Below are positions 35,102 to 44,854 of a stretch of DNA of 64,000 nt, piece by piece (position 1 is the stretch's first letter; each line of letters starts with the position of its first letter). The notes below the pieces were generated by a model that was not told the origin of the DNA, made no database searches, and worked only from the letters and a program-made list of their open reading frames with translations. This DNA comes from Allobosea lathyri. Its GTDB lineage: Bacteria; Pseudomonadota; Alphaproteobacteria; Rhizobiales; Beijerinckiaceae. The stretch spans positions 310,001-374,000 of the forward strand of contig NZ_FNUY01000004.1 in NCBI RefSeq assembly GCF_900108245.1. Reading direction: 5' to 3'. The position numbers and the translations under genes were made by a program.

Positions 35102-35264
35102 GCGCTCCTCAGCCAGTGGCGGGGCACCCTTGATAGACGGTGGACATCTGAGCCGATTGTCGCAGCAACGACAACTGGTCTTTCGCAGCAGAACGGCCAC
35201 ATTCTGCGTGCAGCACCCGCATCGAAATACTTGGCCGGAGAAACACCTGCCTGGAACGTTCGCC

Positions 35265-36713
35265 TTACAAGCCGCACACGATCGGCAGGACCGACTTTCC
35301 GACCCTGTCGATAACGGCTCCGGTACTGAGCTCGGAACCTGATTGCGCGGCCGGCAGCGACAGGCCGGCCTTCCCAAGCACGCCCTGCAAGGTAGCAGCA
35401 TCTGCAACCGCATAGGCGCGCTGCGGCGCGACGCCTGCGATCAGGACCTTGTCGGAGGGATTGCCGGTGACGAGCCCGGTCAGCCGTCCCTGCCGGTCGA
35501 AGACCGGGCTGCCGGATTGGCCCGGCTGAAGCGGCGCAAACACGGCCGAGCCCGCCCCGATGCGGGCGCCCTGCCCCGGCAACGCCACGGCGGCACGTTT
35601 GCCGCCATCATCCCCGAAGGCGACCAGCACGACGCTCTCACGCTCGGACAGCGCGCGCCCGCGCAAGGCGGGAGCAGAGCCAGCCCCACTGCCGTCGAGA
35701 TCGAGCAGGACCAAGCCGCTCGCATCGTCCTTCATGCGCAGCTTCGCATTGCGATTGCCGACACGCAGGGCGCGACAGCCATCGATCGCCGACCCCGCCG
35801 TGACGACGATCTTGTCGGAGAGCACGAGAGCGACGCCATAGCGTTCGGTGACGCGCAACGGGATCGCCGCCACTGGCGGGCTCGCAGTACTCGCAACGGC
35901 TGTGGCGGCAGCTGGCGCCGGGCCGGTGGGGAACGGCTCGAAACTGCTGGCGATCGCGATCACCAGTTTGTCCACCGTGCCGGCCATCGCCTTGTCGTAT
36001 CCAATGGAGAACCCGCGCAGGGCACCTGGGCCGGCGGCTAGCCGGCGATAGAATCGGCCGGTCGCGGTCTCGCCGGTGACGACGAAGAAGTCCGGCCTGA
36101 TCAGCTTGTAGGTGATCTTGCGGCCAGGCACATTGGTGGCGGTAGCACGCTCGAACAGCGGCACCAGCGTCTCGGTTTCCGGCGTCGTGCTGGTGTCGAG
36201 CGTGATCTTGCCATCCTCGCTCTGCCAGCGGCTGCCTCCAGTCGGCGTCGCATCGCGGCGCGGCAGGAGCTTCGTAGGAATACCGATGCGCACCCCGGTG
36301 CGCTCGTCGGCGACGAGCCGGAAGCCCGCCGCATCCCGCGCCACCTGCGCAGCCTGCGCCAGTGCGCGGCGGTCGCTCGGGCTCAATATGCCGTCTGGCG
36401 CACCGCGTGACCCCGCTTTCAGCGCATTGATCGCCCGAAAGGTCAGCGGGCCATAGGACCCGCTGACGGCGCCGTTGAAATCCCCGGTCCAGATCAGGTC
36501 GGACTGGATCGCCTTGCGCTCCGCCTCGGGCAAGCTCTCGAAACTCGCCTGTGCGGCCGCGATCTGCGGATTGGGGCCGGGAGCCGGTGCCTGCGCCATC
36601 GCGACGGTCAACGTCATCAGGAATGCGGGAACCACCAGCGCCCCGGCGATCAATCCTGAAGCGGCAACTCCCGAACGTTTCCGCACCATCATCCGTCTCC
36701 AGGCCCGCAGCAA
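35265..36713 (-). CDS. Peptidoglycan-binding-like, trypsin-fold protein, probably inactive
   Basis: Exported 482-residue protein. A leader helix (about 12-40, ending VAMAQ) is followed by a peptidoglycan-binding-like segment (about 60-115; WTGDFNGAVSGSYGPLTFRAI), a middle domain (about 130-270) and a C-terminal trypsin-like region. Ser400 sits in GQSGSPVF, a form of the protease GxSGxP box. The histidine box, normally TAAH, reads VVTAGSAIDGC (about 303-313), so no histidine, and the aspartate position reads SGLVLLDLD. The protease is therefore probably dead and may bind peptides or peptidoglycan. It is divergent from the alpha-2-macroglobulin gene across 178 bp. Confidence 0.75.
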   Translation of the reverse strand: MLRAWRRMMVRKRSGVAASGLIAGALVVPAFLMTLTVAMAQAPAPGPNPQIAAAQASFESLPEAERKAIQSDLIWTGDFNGAVSGSYGPLTFRAINALKAGSRGAPDGILSPSDRRALAQAAQVARDAAGFRLVADERTGVRIGIPTKLLPRRDATPTGGSRWQSEDGKITLDTSTTPETETLVPLFERATATNVPGRKITYKLIRPDFFVVTGETATGRFYRRLAAGPGALRGFSIGYDKAMAGTVDKLVIAIASSFEPFPTGPAPAAATAVASTASPPVAAIPLRVTERYGVALVLSDKIVVTAGSAIDGCRALRVGNRNAKLRMKDDASGLVLLDLDGSGAGSAPALRGRALSERESVVLVAFGDDGGKRAAVALPGQGARIGAGSAVFAPLQPGQSGSPVFDRQGRLTGLVTGNPSDKVLIAGVAPQRAYAVADAATLQGVLGKAGLSLPAAQSGSELSTGAVIDRVGKSVLPIVCGL

Positions 36714-36891
36714 AGGTGGCGCATTGAGCGTCAGATCGCGACGGCCCGCAACTGCGCAGCCGTCAAGGCCACCTTTCGCATTGCGCCGGCAAGTGCCGGT
36801 GATAGCCTGCCGCGACCTTGGGGGTCGTCATCGCAACGAGGCTTTCGCCACGCAGGATGATGGGCCGGACCGACGTAAAAGAGGATCGACG

Positions 36892-39800
36892 ATGCCCCTG
36901 TTCGCCCGTCTCGCGCTCGTCCTTGGACTGGCGCTCGCCGCATCGCCGGCTTTTGCCCAGAAGGCCTATGTCCGCAACGACCTCGCTGCCGACGGCCAGC
37001 GGCTGGAGGAGCGGCTGAAGCGTGAGGTTTCCGCCGGCACGCGCTCCGCCGCCGAGGCGTTGCGCACCGGCGAGGCCGCGCTTGCGCGTGGCGACGCCCG
37101 CACCGCACTGCCGCAGGCCAATGCCGCTGTCGTCGCCGAGCCCGGCAATGCCGCCGGCTGGCGCCTGATGGCGCGCGCTGCCAACACGATCGAGCCGCGC
37201 GATTATCGCGAGCGCTGGGAGTTGCGGGAGCGCGCCATCAGCGCCGCCTATCTCGGCTATCAGCGCTCGACCAACCGCAATGACGAGGCCGCCTCGCTCG
37301 GCGTGCTCGCCCGCATCTTCGAAAGGAACGAACTCTGGCGCCCGGCCCTGACGACTTATCGTCTCAGCCTCGACCTCACCGACAACGCCTCGCTGCGCAC
37401 CGCCTATGAGAGCCTGCGCGAAAAGCGCGGTTTCCGGCTGGTCTCCAACAAGGTCGATTCCGATGCGGCCTCGCCTCGCGCCTGCTTCGAGTTCTCCGAA
37501 GCATTGGCGCGCGGGCGCGTCGACTTCGCGCCTTACGTCGCGATCTCCGGCGGCAAAGGCGATTTCGCAGTCAGCGCCGAGGACAAGCAGATCTGCGTGG
37601 ACGGCCTGCGCCATGGCGAGCGCTACGCCTTCGTCATCCGCCAGGGCGTGCCCTCGGCCCTGCCCGACGAAAAGCTGCTGAAATCGGCCGATTACGAGGT
37701 TTATGTCCGCGACCGCACGCCATCCGTCCGCTTCACCGGCAAGAACTACGTCCTGCCGCGCACGGGTCAGCAGGGCGTGCCCGTGGTTTCCGTCAATGCC
37801 GGCCGGCTCGATCTCGAGGTGATGCGCATCGGCGACCGCAACCTGATCAACTCGGTCCACTCGGACGATTTCCTCGGCCAGCTCGGCTCCTATTCCGCCA
37901 AGCAGATCGCTGGTGATAAGGGCCAGAGTGTCTGGACCGGCTCGATGGAGGTGAAGTCGGAGCTGAACAAGGATGTCGTCACCGCCTTCCCGGTGATCGA
38001 GGCAGTCGGCGCGCTGAAGCCTGGCGTCTACGTCATGTTCGCAAAACCCTCGGGCAGTCAGGCTGCCGCGCCGCCCTCGGATGGGGATGGCGACTATGAC
38101 GACGGCACGACGCGCGCGACGCAATGGTTCGTCGTCTCCGATCTCGGCCTGACCTCCTTCTCCGGTCCCGATGGCGTGCATGTGCTGGCGCGCTCGCTCG
38201 CCGACGCCTCCCCGATCGCCAATGTCGAACTCCGGCTGGTCGCGCGCAACAATGAGGTGCTGGCGACAGCGCGCTCGGACGCCAATGGCTATGCCCGCTT
38301 CGATGCCGGTCTCGCCAAGGGCCAGGGCGGCAATGCGCCAGGGCTCGTGACAGCCCTGCTGGGCGAGGATTACGGCTTTCTCGACCTGAAGCAGACGGCG
38401 TTCGATCTCTCGGATCGCGGCGTCAAGGGCCGCGTGGCCCCGACCGGCCTCGACGCCTATCTCTACACCGAGCGTGGCGTCTATCGCTCGGGTGAGACCG
38501 TCTATCTGACCAGCCTGCTGCGCGACGCGAGGGGCGCCGCCGTCACCGGCCTGCCGCTGACGATCTCGGTCAAGCGGCCTGACGGCGTCGAATATCGCCG
38601 CCGGCAGGTCGAAGACCAGGGCGCCGGCGGCCGCGCCCATTCCATTCCGCTTCTGTCGGGGGCCGCAACCGGCACCTGGCGGGTTCAGGCCTATGCCGAC
38701 CCGAAAGGCCCGGCGATCGGCGAGGTCACCTTCCTCGTCGAGGATTACGTACCCGAGCGGCTGGAGCTGACGCTCACACCAAAGGCGCCCGTCCTCCAGG
38801 CCGGCGAACCCGCCGAGGTCGATGTCAACGCGCGCTATCTCTACGGCGCGCCGGGCTCGGCACTCGACGTCACCGGCTCGATGACGATCCGCTCGGCCGC
38901 GCAATCGGCCATTCCCGGCTTCGCCGGCTATCAGGTCGGGCTGACCGATGAGGAGTTCGCCCCCGTCCAGTCCGAATTCGAGGAGAGCACGACGACCGAT
39001 GCCGCCGGCAAGGTCTCTGTCTCCAACCCCGTCCAGCAGCCCGAGACCAACCGTCCGCTCGAGGTCGAGCTGACCTTCCGCGTCGGCGAACCCGGCGGCC
39101 GCGCCATCGCCCGCTCGGTAACGCTGCCGATCGTTCCCAAGGGCGCGGCTATCGGTGTCCGCAAGGCTTTCAAGGACGGCGAGCTCGGCAATGGCCAGAC
39201 TGCGACCTTCGATGTGATCATGGCCAATGGCGACGGCAAGCGGCTCGCCCGTCCCGGCGTGAAATGGACGCTCTCGAAAGTCCGCCGCAACTATCAGTGG
39301 TTCTTTCAGGACGGCCGCTGGAACTATGAAGGCGTGAAGACAACCCGGCGCGTCGCCGATGGTGAGGTCGCAGTCAGCGAAACCGCGGATGCGCGCGTCG
39401 CAGCCCCCGTCGAATGGGGCAATTACCGCCTCGATGTCGCCGCCGACGGCCCCGATTCCACCGAGACCTCGGTCTCCTTCAGCGTCGGCTATGAAACCGA
39501 CAAGACCGCCGACACGCCCGATGTTCTCGATGTCGCACTCGACAAAGGCGCTTATGCCAATGGCGAAAACCTACAGGTCAGGCTGTCGCCCCGCTTCGCC
39601 GGCAAGGCGACACTCGCCGTCATCAGCGACCGGGTCACCGAGATCCGCACCATCGACATCGCCGCCAGCGGCGCGACCGCGAGCATCCCGGTCAAGTCCG
39701 AATGGGGCGCCAGCGCCTATCTGGTCGTGCTCGCCCATCGCCCGATGGACACGGCAGCGCAGCGCCTGCCGGGCCGCGCCATTGGCCTCGCCTGGTTCGC

Positions 39801-42144
39801 GATCGGCAAGGAGGAGCGGACCCTGAGCGTCGATCTCGGCGCGCCCAACCTCGTGCGCCCGCTCTCGACGCTGTCCCTGCCGGTCAAGATCACCGGCGCA
39901 AGGGCCGGCGAAGAGGCCTTCGTCACGGTCGCAGCCGTCGATATCGGCATCCTCAACCTGACGCGCTTCGTCTCGCCCGATCCGAGCCAGTTCTTTTTCG
40001 GCCAGCGTCAGATCGGGCATGAGCTGCGCGATCTCTACGGCTACCTGATCGACGGCATGCAGGGCACGCGCGGCGCGATCCGCACCGGCGGCGACGGCGC
40101 GGCCCCGTTGCAGGGTGAGGCCCCGACGCAGGAGCCCCTCGCCCGCTATTCCGGCGTGGTCAAGGTCGGCGCTGACGGCATGGCCAAGGTCGATTTCGAA
40201 CTGCCGGCCTTCAATGGCTCGGTTCGGGTCATGGCGGTCGCATGGTCGGCCGGGCGTACCGGGCAGGCCAGCGCCGACGTGATCGTGCGCGATCCAATCG
40301 TTGCGCAGGCGACCCTGCCGCGCTTCCTCGCCATCGGCGACCAGTCGCGCTTCCATCTGCAGATCGACAATGTCGAAGGCCCCGCCGGTGCCTATGTCGT
40401 CGATCTCGATGTCCGCGGCCCGGTCCTCGTGGCCGCCGACGCGACGCGGCGCACGCTGCAGCTGGCGACCGGCGCCAAGAGCCAGATGACGATCCCGGTG
40501 ACAGCGGCAGGCCTCGGCCGCGCCGAATTCGACGTCAGGATCACCGGGCCGAATGGCGTCGGCACCGTGCAGAACCTCGCCGTGCGCGTGCAGCCCTCGG
40601 CCAGCACCATCGCGCGCCGCGTCGTCCGGCCTATTCCGGGCAATGGCGGTTCGATAACAGTTTCGTCCGATCTGATGGCCGATCTCGTGCCCAATTCCGG
40701 CCAGGTCTCGGTCTCCGTCTCGCCGCTGGCGGCTCTCGACGTCCCCGCCATCCTGAAGGCGCTCGACCGCTACCCCTATGGTTGCACCGAGCAGACGGTG
40801 AGCCGCGCGTTGCCGCTGCTCGCGGTCAACAAGCTCGCCTCGCTGGAGAACCTCGCGCTCGACGCCAATGCCGATGAGCGTGTCGCCAATGCGATCGAGC
40901 GCGTGCTTGCCCGCCAGGGCGGCAATGGCTCCTTCGGCCTCTGGGGCGTCGGCGGCGACGACCTCTGGCTCGACGCCTTCACGACCGACTTCCTGACCCG
41001 CGCCCGCGAGCGCCAGTTCGCGGTGCCGCAGATCGCCTTCAACCTCGCGCTCGACCGCCTGCGCAACCAGGTCGTCAATACCAGCGAGATCAACAAGGAG
41101 GAGGCTGCCGGCATCGCCTATGCGCTCTACGTGCTGGCTCGCAACGGCCGGCCGGTGATGGGCGATCTGCGCTATCTCGCCGACAACAAGCTCGCGGATT
41201 TCGCGACGCCGCTGGCGCGCGCGCAGATCGGCGCCGCGCTTTCGGCATTGGGCGACCGGGGCCGGGGCCGCGCCGCTTTCACCAGCGCGCTGGCGAGCCT
41301 TCAGGAGAGCCGCGACGATGGCCTGTCGCGGCCCGATTACGGCTCGCGCCTGCGCGACGGTTCCGCCGTCCTCGCGCTGATCGCCGAGGCCAATGGCGAG
41401 CGCGCCGACATCTCCCGCGCCGCCAATATCGTCGAAAGCGCCCGCAACAGCGCGCGCTACACCTCGACGCAGGAGCAGATGTGGATGGTTCTGGCCGCAC
41501 AGGCCATGGCAAAGGACGCCGAAGGCATGACGCTGACGGTCGACGGCACCGAGCGCAAGGGACCGCTCTACCGCACGATCTCCGCCGAAGCGCTCGAAGC
41601 CAAGGCACTGACAGTCGCAAACCCGGGCGCGGCCTCGGCACAGGCCGTCATCACCGTCTCGGGTATCCCGACCGCCCCGGAGCCCGCCCTGAACCAGGGC
41701 TTTGCATTGGAGCGCGTGATCTACACCATGAAGGGAGAGAAGGCCGACCCCGCCCGGCTGCGCCAGAACGAGCGCTATGTCGTGGCGTTGACGGTGACGG
41801 AGCCCGCCAGCCGCTATGGCCGGCTGCTGCTGGTCGATCCCGTTCCCGCCGGATTGGAGATCGAGAACGCCAACCTGACCGAAGGTGCCTCTGTCGCCGG
41901 CCTCGACTGGCTGAAGCAGGAGGTTGCTCCGGTCCATACCGAAGCGCGCGACGACCGCTATGTCGCGGCTTTTGAGCGAACCGGAGGCACCAATCAGAAG
42001 CTCGCCTTCACGGTCGCCTATATCGCACGCGCCGTGTCGCCGGGCCGCTATGTCGCTCCGGCTGCCGTGATCGAGGACATGTACCGGCCCGACAGGTTCG
42101 GACGGACGGGCTTCGGGACGGTCGATATTTCCTCGGCGCGGTAA
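36892..42144 (+). CDS. yfhM: Bacterial alpha-2-macroglobulin
   Basis: Giant 1750-residue periplasmic protease trap. The signal peptide is MPLFARLALVLGLALAASPA, cut near AFAQ, with no lipobox cysteine, so it is soluble or loosely bound, unlike E. coli YfhM. Residues about 30-190 look like TPR-type helices. MG domains follow (for example VEDYVPERLELTLTPKAPV), then the thioester motif CTEQ with Cys1298 in YPYGCTEQTVSRALPLLAVN, followed by the alpha-helical thioester domain. Start at 36892 has GAGGA 6 bases upstream. It sits 8 bp before pbpC, the usual partner; the pair is thought to guard and repair the wall when host or rival proteases breach the outer membrane. Confidence 0.95.
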   Translation: MPLFARLALVLGLALAASPAFAQKAYVRNDLAADGQRLEERLKREVSAGTRSAAEALRTGEAALARGDARTALPQANAAVVAEPGNAAGWRLMARAANTIEPRDYRERWELRERAISAAYLGYQRSTNRNDEAASLGVLARIFERNELWRPALTTYRLSLDLTDNASLRTAYESLREKRGFRLVSNKVDSDAASPRACFEFSEALARGRVDFAPYVAISGGKGDFAVSAEDKQICVDGLRHGERYAFVIRQGVPSALPDEKLLKSADYEVYVRDRTPSVRFTGKNYVLPRTGQQGVPVVSVNAGRLDLEVMRIGDRNLINSVHSDDFLGQLGSYSAKQIAGDKGQSVWTGSMEVKSELNKDVVTAFPVIEAVGALKPGVYVMFAKPSGSQAAAPPSDGDGDYDDGTTRATQWFVVSDLGLTSFSGPDGVHVLARSLADASPIANVELRLVARNNEVLATARSDANGYARFDAGLAKGQGGNAPGLVTALLGEDYGFLDLKQTAFDLSDRGVKGRVAPTGLDAYLYTERGVYRSGETVYLTSLLRDARGAAVTGLPLTISVKRPDGVEYRRRQVEDQGAGGRAHSIPLLSGAATGTWRVQAYADPKGPAIGEVTFLVEDYVPERLELTLTPKAPVLQAGEPAEVDVNARYLYGAPGSALDVTGSMTIRSAAQSAIPGFAGYQVGLTDEEFAPVQSEFEESTTTDAAGKVSVSNPVQQPETNRPLEVELTFRVGEPGGRAIARSVTLPIVPKGAAIGVRKAFKDGELGNGQTATFDVIMANGDGKRLARPGVKWTLSKVRRNYQWFFQDGRWNYEGVKTTRRVADGEVAVSETADARVAAPVEWGNYRLDVAADGPDSTETSVSFSVGYETDKTADTPDVLDVALDKGAYANGENLQVRLSPRFAGKATLAVISDRVTEIRTIDIAASGATASIPVKSEWGASAYLVVLAHRPMDTAAQRLPGRAIGLAWFAIGKEERTLSVDLGAPNLVRPLSTLSLPVKITGARAGEEAFVTVAAVDIGILNLTRFVSPDPSQFFFGQRQIGHELRDLYGYLIDGMQGTRGAIRTGGDGAAPLQGEAPTQEPLARYSGVVKVGADGMAKVDFELPAFNGSVRVMAVAWSAGRTGQASADVIVRDPIVAQATLPRFLAIGDQSRFHLQIDNVEGPAGAYVVDLDVRGPVLVAADATRRTLQLATGAKSQMTIPVTAAGLGRAEFDVRITGPNGVGTVQNLAVRVQPSASTIARRVVRPIPGNGGSITVSSDLMADLVPNSGQVSVSVSPLAALDVPAILKALDRYPYGCTEQTVSRALPLLAVNKLASLENLALDANADERVANAIERVLARQGGNGSFGLWGVGGDDLWLDAFTTDFLTRARERQFAVPQIAFNLALDRLRNQVVNTSEINKEEAAGIAYALYVLARNGRPVMGDLRYLADNKLADFATPLARAQIGAALSALGDRGRGRAAFTSALASLQESRDDGLSRPDYGSRLRDGSAVLALIAEANGERADISRAANIVESARNSARYTSTQEQMWMVLAAQAMAKDAEGMTLTVDGTERKGPLYRTISAEALEAKALTVANPGAASAQAVITVSGIPTAPEPALNQGFALERVIYTMKGEKADPARLRQNERYVVALTVTEPASRYGRLLLVDPVPAGLEIENANLTEGASVAGLDWLKQEVAPVHTEARDDRYVAAFERTGGTNQKLAFTVAYIARAVSPGRYVAPAAVIEDMYRPDRFGRTGFGTVDISSAR

Positions 42145-42152
42145 GACCGACC

Positions 42153-44432
42153 GTGGAAGCACCGGGCGGACGACGCAGCGCAACAGAACCCCCTCTCCCC
42201 TCGTGGGAGAGGGTTGGGGTGAGGGGGCGCCGCATCCTTTATCGTTGGCGTTTTTCTTTGCGCCACATCATCGGAAAGGTCGCGCGCCCCCTCATCCGTC
42301 TCCGCTTGGCGGAGCCACCTTCTCCCGCGAGGGGAGAAGGGAAGCATGCGCACGCTCGCTTCAGGACACTGAAAATCGTTGCTACAACAGGCGCGCTCCT
42401 CGCTACAGCCGCCACAGCCTTCCTCCTCCACTACGCCTCCACCCTTCCCCCGCTCGCTCTCGCTGCCGCCGGCGACCGCTCGACGGTCGTGCTCGACCGC
42501 GAGGGCAAGCTGCTCCGGCCTTTCCTGACGAGCGATGGCCGCTGGAAGCTTCCTGTCGGCGTCGACGATGTCGATCCGCGTTATCTCGCGATGCTCAAGG
42601 CCTTCGAGGACAAGCGTTTCGATGGCCATTACGGCATCGACCCGCTCAGTCTGGCGCGCGCGGCCGGGCAGATGCTGCTGAACGGTCGCATCGTTTCGGG
42701 CGGCTCGACCCTGACCATGCAGGTGGCCCGCCTGCTGGAGCCGCGCGAGGACCGCACGCTCCAGGCCAAGCTCAGGCAGGCGGTGCGCGCCGTCGAACTC
42801 GAACGCCGCTTCGACAAGCGCCAGATCCTCGATCTCTACCTGACGCTGGCCCCCTTCGGCGGCAATCTCGAAGGCATTCGCGCCGCGAGCTTCGCCTATT
42901 TCGGCAAGGAGCCGAAACGGCTTTCCACCGCCGAGGCCGCGTTGCTCGTTGCGCTCCCTCAGTCGCCAGAAACCCGCCGACCCGATCGGCTGAGCGATGC
43001 CGCGCGCAAGGCCCGCGACCGCGTGCTCGCCCGCGTCGAACAAGCCGGACTTGCCACCGCCTCCGAGGTCGCCGCAGCGCGCAACGAAACCGTGCCGACC
43101 GCGCGAAAGCCCTTCCCGAACCTCAGTCCTCACATCGCAGAGCAGGTCGTCGCCGAGGCGCCCGGCGCTCGCAGCCACCGCCTGAGCATCGACGCCCGGC
43201 TCCAAGCCAGTTTCGAGGCGCTGGCCCGAGAGCGCAGCCTTGGTCTCAATCCGCAGGTCTCGATCGCCATCCTCGCTGTCGACAACGAGACCGGCGAGAT
43301 CAGGGCTTCGGTCGGCGGCGTCGATTATTTCGCGGCTGAGCGCGCCGGCAGCCTGGACCTCACGCGTGCCCTGCGCTCGCCCGGCTCGGCGCTGAAACCC
43401 TTCATCTACGCGCTGGCCTTCGACAACGGCATCGCCCATCCCGAGACGACGCTGGAGGACAGGCCGGCGCGTTACGGCAGCTACATCCCCGAGAATTTCG
43501 ACATGACCTTCCAGGGCATGGTCAGCGCGCGCAAGGCGCTCCAGCTCTCGCTCAACGTGCCCACTGTCGAGCTTCTGTCCGCACTCGGGCCACAGCGCTT
43601 CCTGTCACGGCTGCGCGATACCGGCGTCGCCATCGCCATGCCCAAGGAGGGCGGCGCGCCCGGCCTCGCGGTCGGGCTCGGTGGCCTCGGCATCACCTTG
43701 CAGGATCTGACGCGGCTATATGTCGGGCTGGCCCGTGGCGGAGAGATGGTGCCCTTGCAAGTGAAGACGCAGGCAGGCCCAAGCGAGACCGCGCCACGCC
43801 TCGTCGATCCCGTTGCCGCCTGGTACGTCACTGAGACGCTGCTTGGCGCACCGCCGCCGCTTAACGCCGTGCCCGGCCGCATCGCCTATAAGACCGGCAC
43901 GTCCTATGGCTATCGCGACGCCTGGGCGGTTGGTTTCGACCGCAAGCATACGATCGGCGTCTGGGTCGGCCGGGCCGATAATGGCGCGGTGCCCGGCCTG
44001 GTCGGCCGGGTCGTGGCGGCGCCGATCCTGTTCGACGCCTTCGCCCGGCTGGGCCTCGATCCGCGGCCCTTCCCGCAACCCGAAAACGCGATCGTGGCGA
44101 CGGTCGCGCATCTGCCGCCGCCGCTGCGCCATCTGCGCCAGGACGTGCCGAAGACCATCGCGGCAATGACTACGCCGGCGCTGAAGCTCGCCTTCCCGCC
44201 AGATGGTGCAAAAATCGATCTGGCCGCCTCGGCTGCCGATGGGCAAGGTCAGCTCAACCTGAAGGTCGCAGGCGGTGCGCCGCCCTATACCTGGCTGGTC
44301 GACGGCACGCCCGTCACCGGACCGATCCGCCGGCGCGAGACCGCCTGGCAGCCCGGAGGCAAGGGCTTCATGCGGATCTCGGTGGTCGACGGCACCGGCG
44401 CGAGCGAGAGCGTGTCGGTGCGGCTGCAGTAG
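42153..44432 (+). CDS. pbpC: Penicillin-binding protein 1C
   Basis: Peptidoglycan glycosyltransferase/transpeptidase of up to 759 residues. GT51 domain: FEDKRFDGHYGIDPLSLAR (catalytic Glu) and GGSTLTMQVARLLEP. Transpeptidase: Ser412-x-x-Lys415 in SPGSALKPFIYAL, SLN in LQLSLNVPT, and KTGTSYGYRDAWAVGF with Lys580. A C-terminal BiPBP_C domain follows. One membrane helix at about 72-95. It starts at a GTG 8 bp after the yfhM stop. Residues about 13-63 of the cytoplasmic tail are encoded by a palindromic repeat, so a true start after the repeat is possible, though no ATG or GTG exists there in frame (only TTG 42306 and CTG). Confidence 0.9.
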   Translation: MEAPGGRRSATEPPLPSWERVGVRGRRILYRWRFSLRHIIGKVARPLIRLRLAEPPSPARGEGKHAHARFRTLKIVATTGALLATAATAFLLHYASTLPPLALAAAGDRSTVVLDREGKLLRPFLTSDGRWKLPVGVDDVDPRYLAMLKAFEDKRFDGHYGIDPLSLARAAGQMLLNGRIVSGGSTLTMQVARLLEPREDRTLQAKLRQAVRAVELERRFDKRQILDLYLTLAPFGGNLEGIRAASFAYFGKEPKRLSTAEAALLVALPQSPETRRPDRLSDAARKARDRVLARVEQAGLATASEVAAARNETVPTARKPFPNLSPHIAEQVVAEAPGARSHRLSIDARLQASFEALARERSLGLNPQVSIAILAVDNETGEIRASVGGVDYFAAERAGSLDLTRALRSPGSALKPFIYALAFDNGIAHPETTLEDRPARYGSYIPENFDMTFQGMVSARKALQLSLNVPTVELLSALGPQRFLSRLRDTGVAIAMPKEGGAPGLAVGLGGLGITLQDLTRLYVGLARGGEMVPLQVKTQAGPSETAPRLVDPVAAWYVTETLLGAPPPLNAVPGRIAYKTGTSYGYRDAWAVGFDRKHTIGVWVGRADNGAVPGLVGRVVAAPILFDAFARLGLDPRPFPQPENAIVATVAHLPPPLRHLRQDVPKTIAAMTTPALKLAFPPDGAKIDLAASAADGQGQLNLKVAGGAPPYTWLVDGTPVTGPIRRRETAWQPGGKGFMRISVVDGTGASESVSVRLQ
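42189..42341. repeat. Palindromic repeat inside the pbpC N-terminus
   Basis: Left arm CCCCTCTCCCCTCGTGGGAG through GAGGGGGCGC, right arm GCGCCCCCTCATCC through GCGAGGGGAGAAGGG; the arms pair over about 40 bp with mismatches, around a loop of about 50 bp. It encodes about 51 in-frame residues (including PPLPSWERVGVRG and EPPSPARGEG). Half of the same element is at 53792-53843. Confidence 0.88.
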
Positions 44433-44444
44433 ACATCGCCGTAA

Positions 44445-44530
44445 CCGTCATTGCGAGCGCAGCGAAGCAATCCAGCGTGCCGCTCGGCGTTCCCTGGATT
44501 ACTTCGTCGCTTCGCTCCTCGCAATGACGG
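44445..44530. repeat. Palindromic repeat, left flank of GIY-YIG gene
   Basis: Starts CCGTCATTGCGAGCGCAGCG and ends TCCTCGCAATGACGG; inner CAATCCAG/CTGGATTA also pair. Same family as 24923-25006 and 44855-44942. Begins 12 bp after the pbpC stop and ends 28 bp before the GIY-YIG start. Confidence 0.88.
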
Positions 44531-44558
44531 GCGAGACCATTCCAGGAGGAGGAGCTTA

Positions 44559-44849
44559 GTGCGCGAACCTGCCGTCTACATAATGGCGAACAAGCGCAAC
44601 GGAACGTTGTACGTTGGCGTGACATCAGATTTGGCGCGACGCGCCTGGCAGCATCGCGAAGGAACGATCGACGGTTTCACCCGCCGATACGGCTGCAAGC
44701 ATCTCATCTGGTAGAAGCGCTATGACCGTATCGACGAAGCGATCGCCCGCGAGAAGCAGATCAAAGGCGGATCGCGCGCTCGCAAGCTTGCCTTGATCGA
44801 GGCAATGAATCCGACTTGGCGCGATCTCTACGAAGAACTGGCATTATAA
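44559..44849 (+). pseudogene. GIY-YIG nuclease family gene with an in-frame stop
   Basis: Starts at GTG 44559 after a strong AGGAGGAGG site. The reading gives MREPAVYIMANKRNGTLYVG (the GIY and YIG-like strands), VTSDLARRAWQHREG, then YGCKHLIW followed by TAG (44712-44714, codon 52). The same frame resumes KRYDRIDEAIAREKQIKGG and runs to TAA at 44847-44849, with the conserved glutamate helix intact. Relatives have Tyr where TAG stands, so a single change (TAC or TAT to TAG) explains it. UPF0213/YhbQ-type small proteins of about 95 residues are the match. Flanked on both sides by palindromes of one family. Confidence 0.85.
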
Positions 44850-44854
44850 CTCGA

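Noticed and set aside
39571..42183. 870-codon minus-strand open frame opposite the alpha-2-macroglobulin
   Set aside because: Same reason: antisense low-complexity sequence over a conserved gene with an intact thioester motif.
44712..44714. TAG as a recoded (pyrrolysine or selenocysteine-like) codon in the GIY-YIG gene
   Set aside because: No recoding signal, and relatives have an ordinary tyrosine; a nonsense mutation is simpler.
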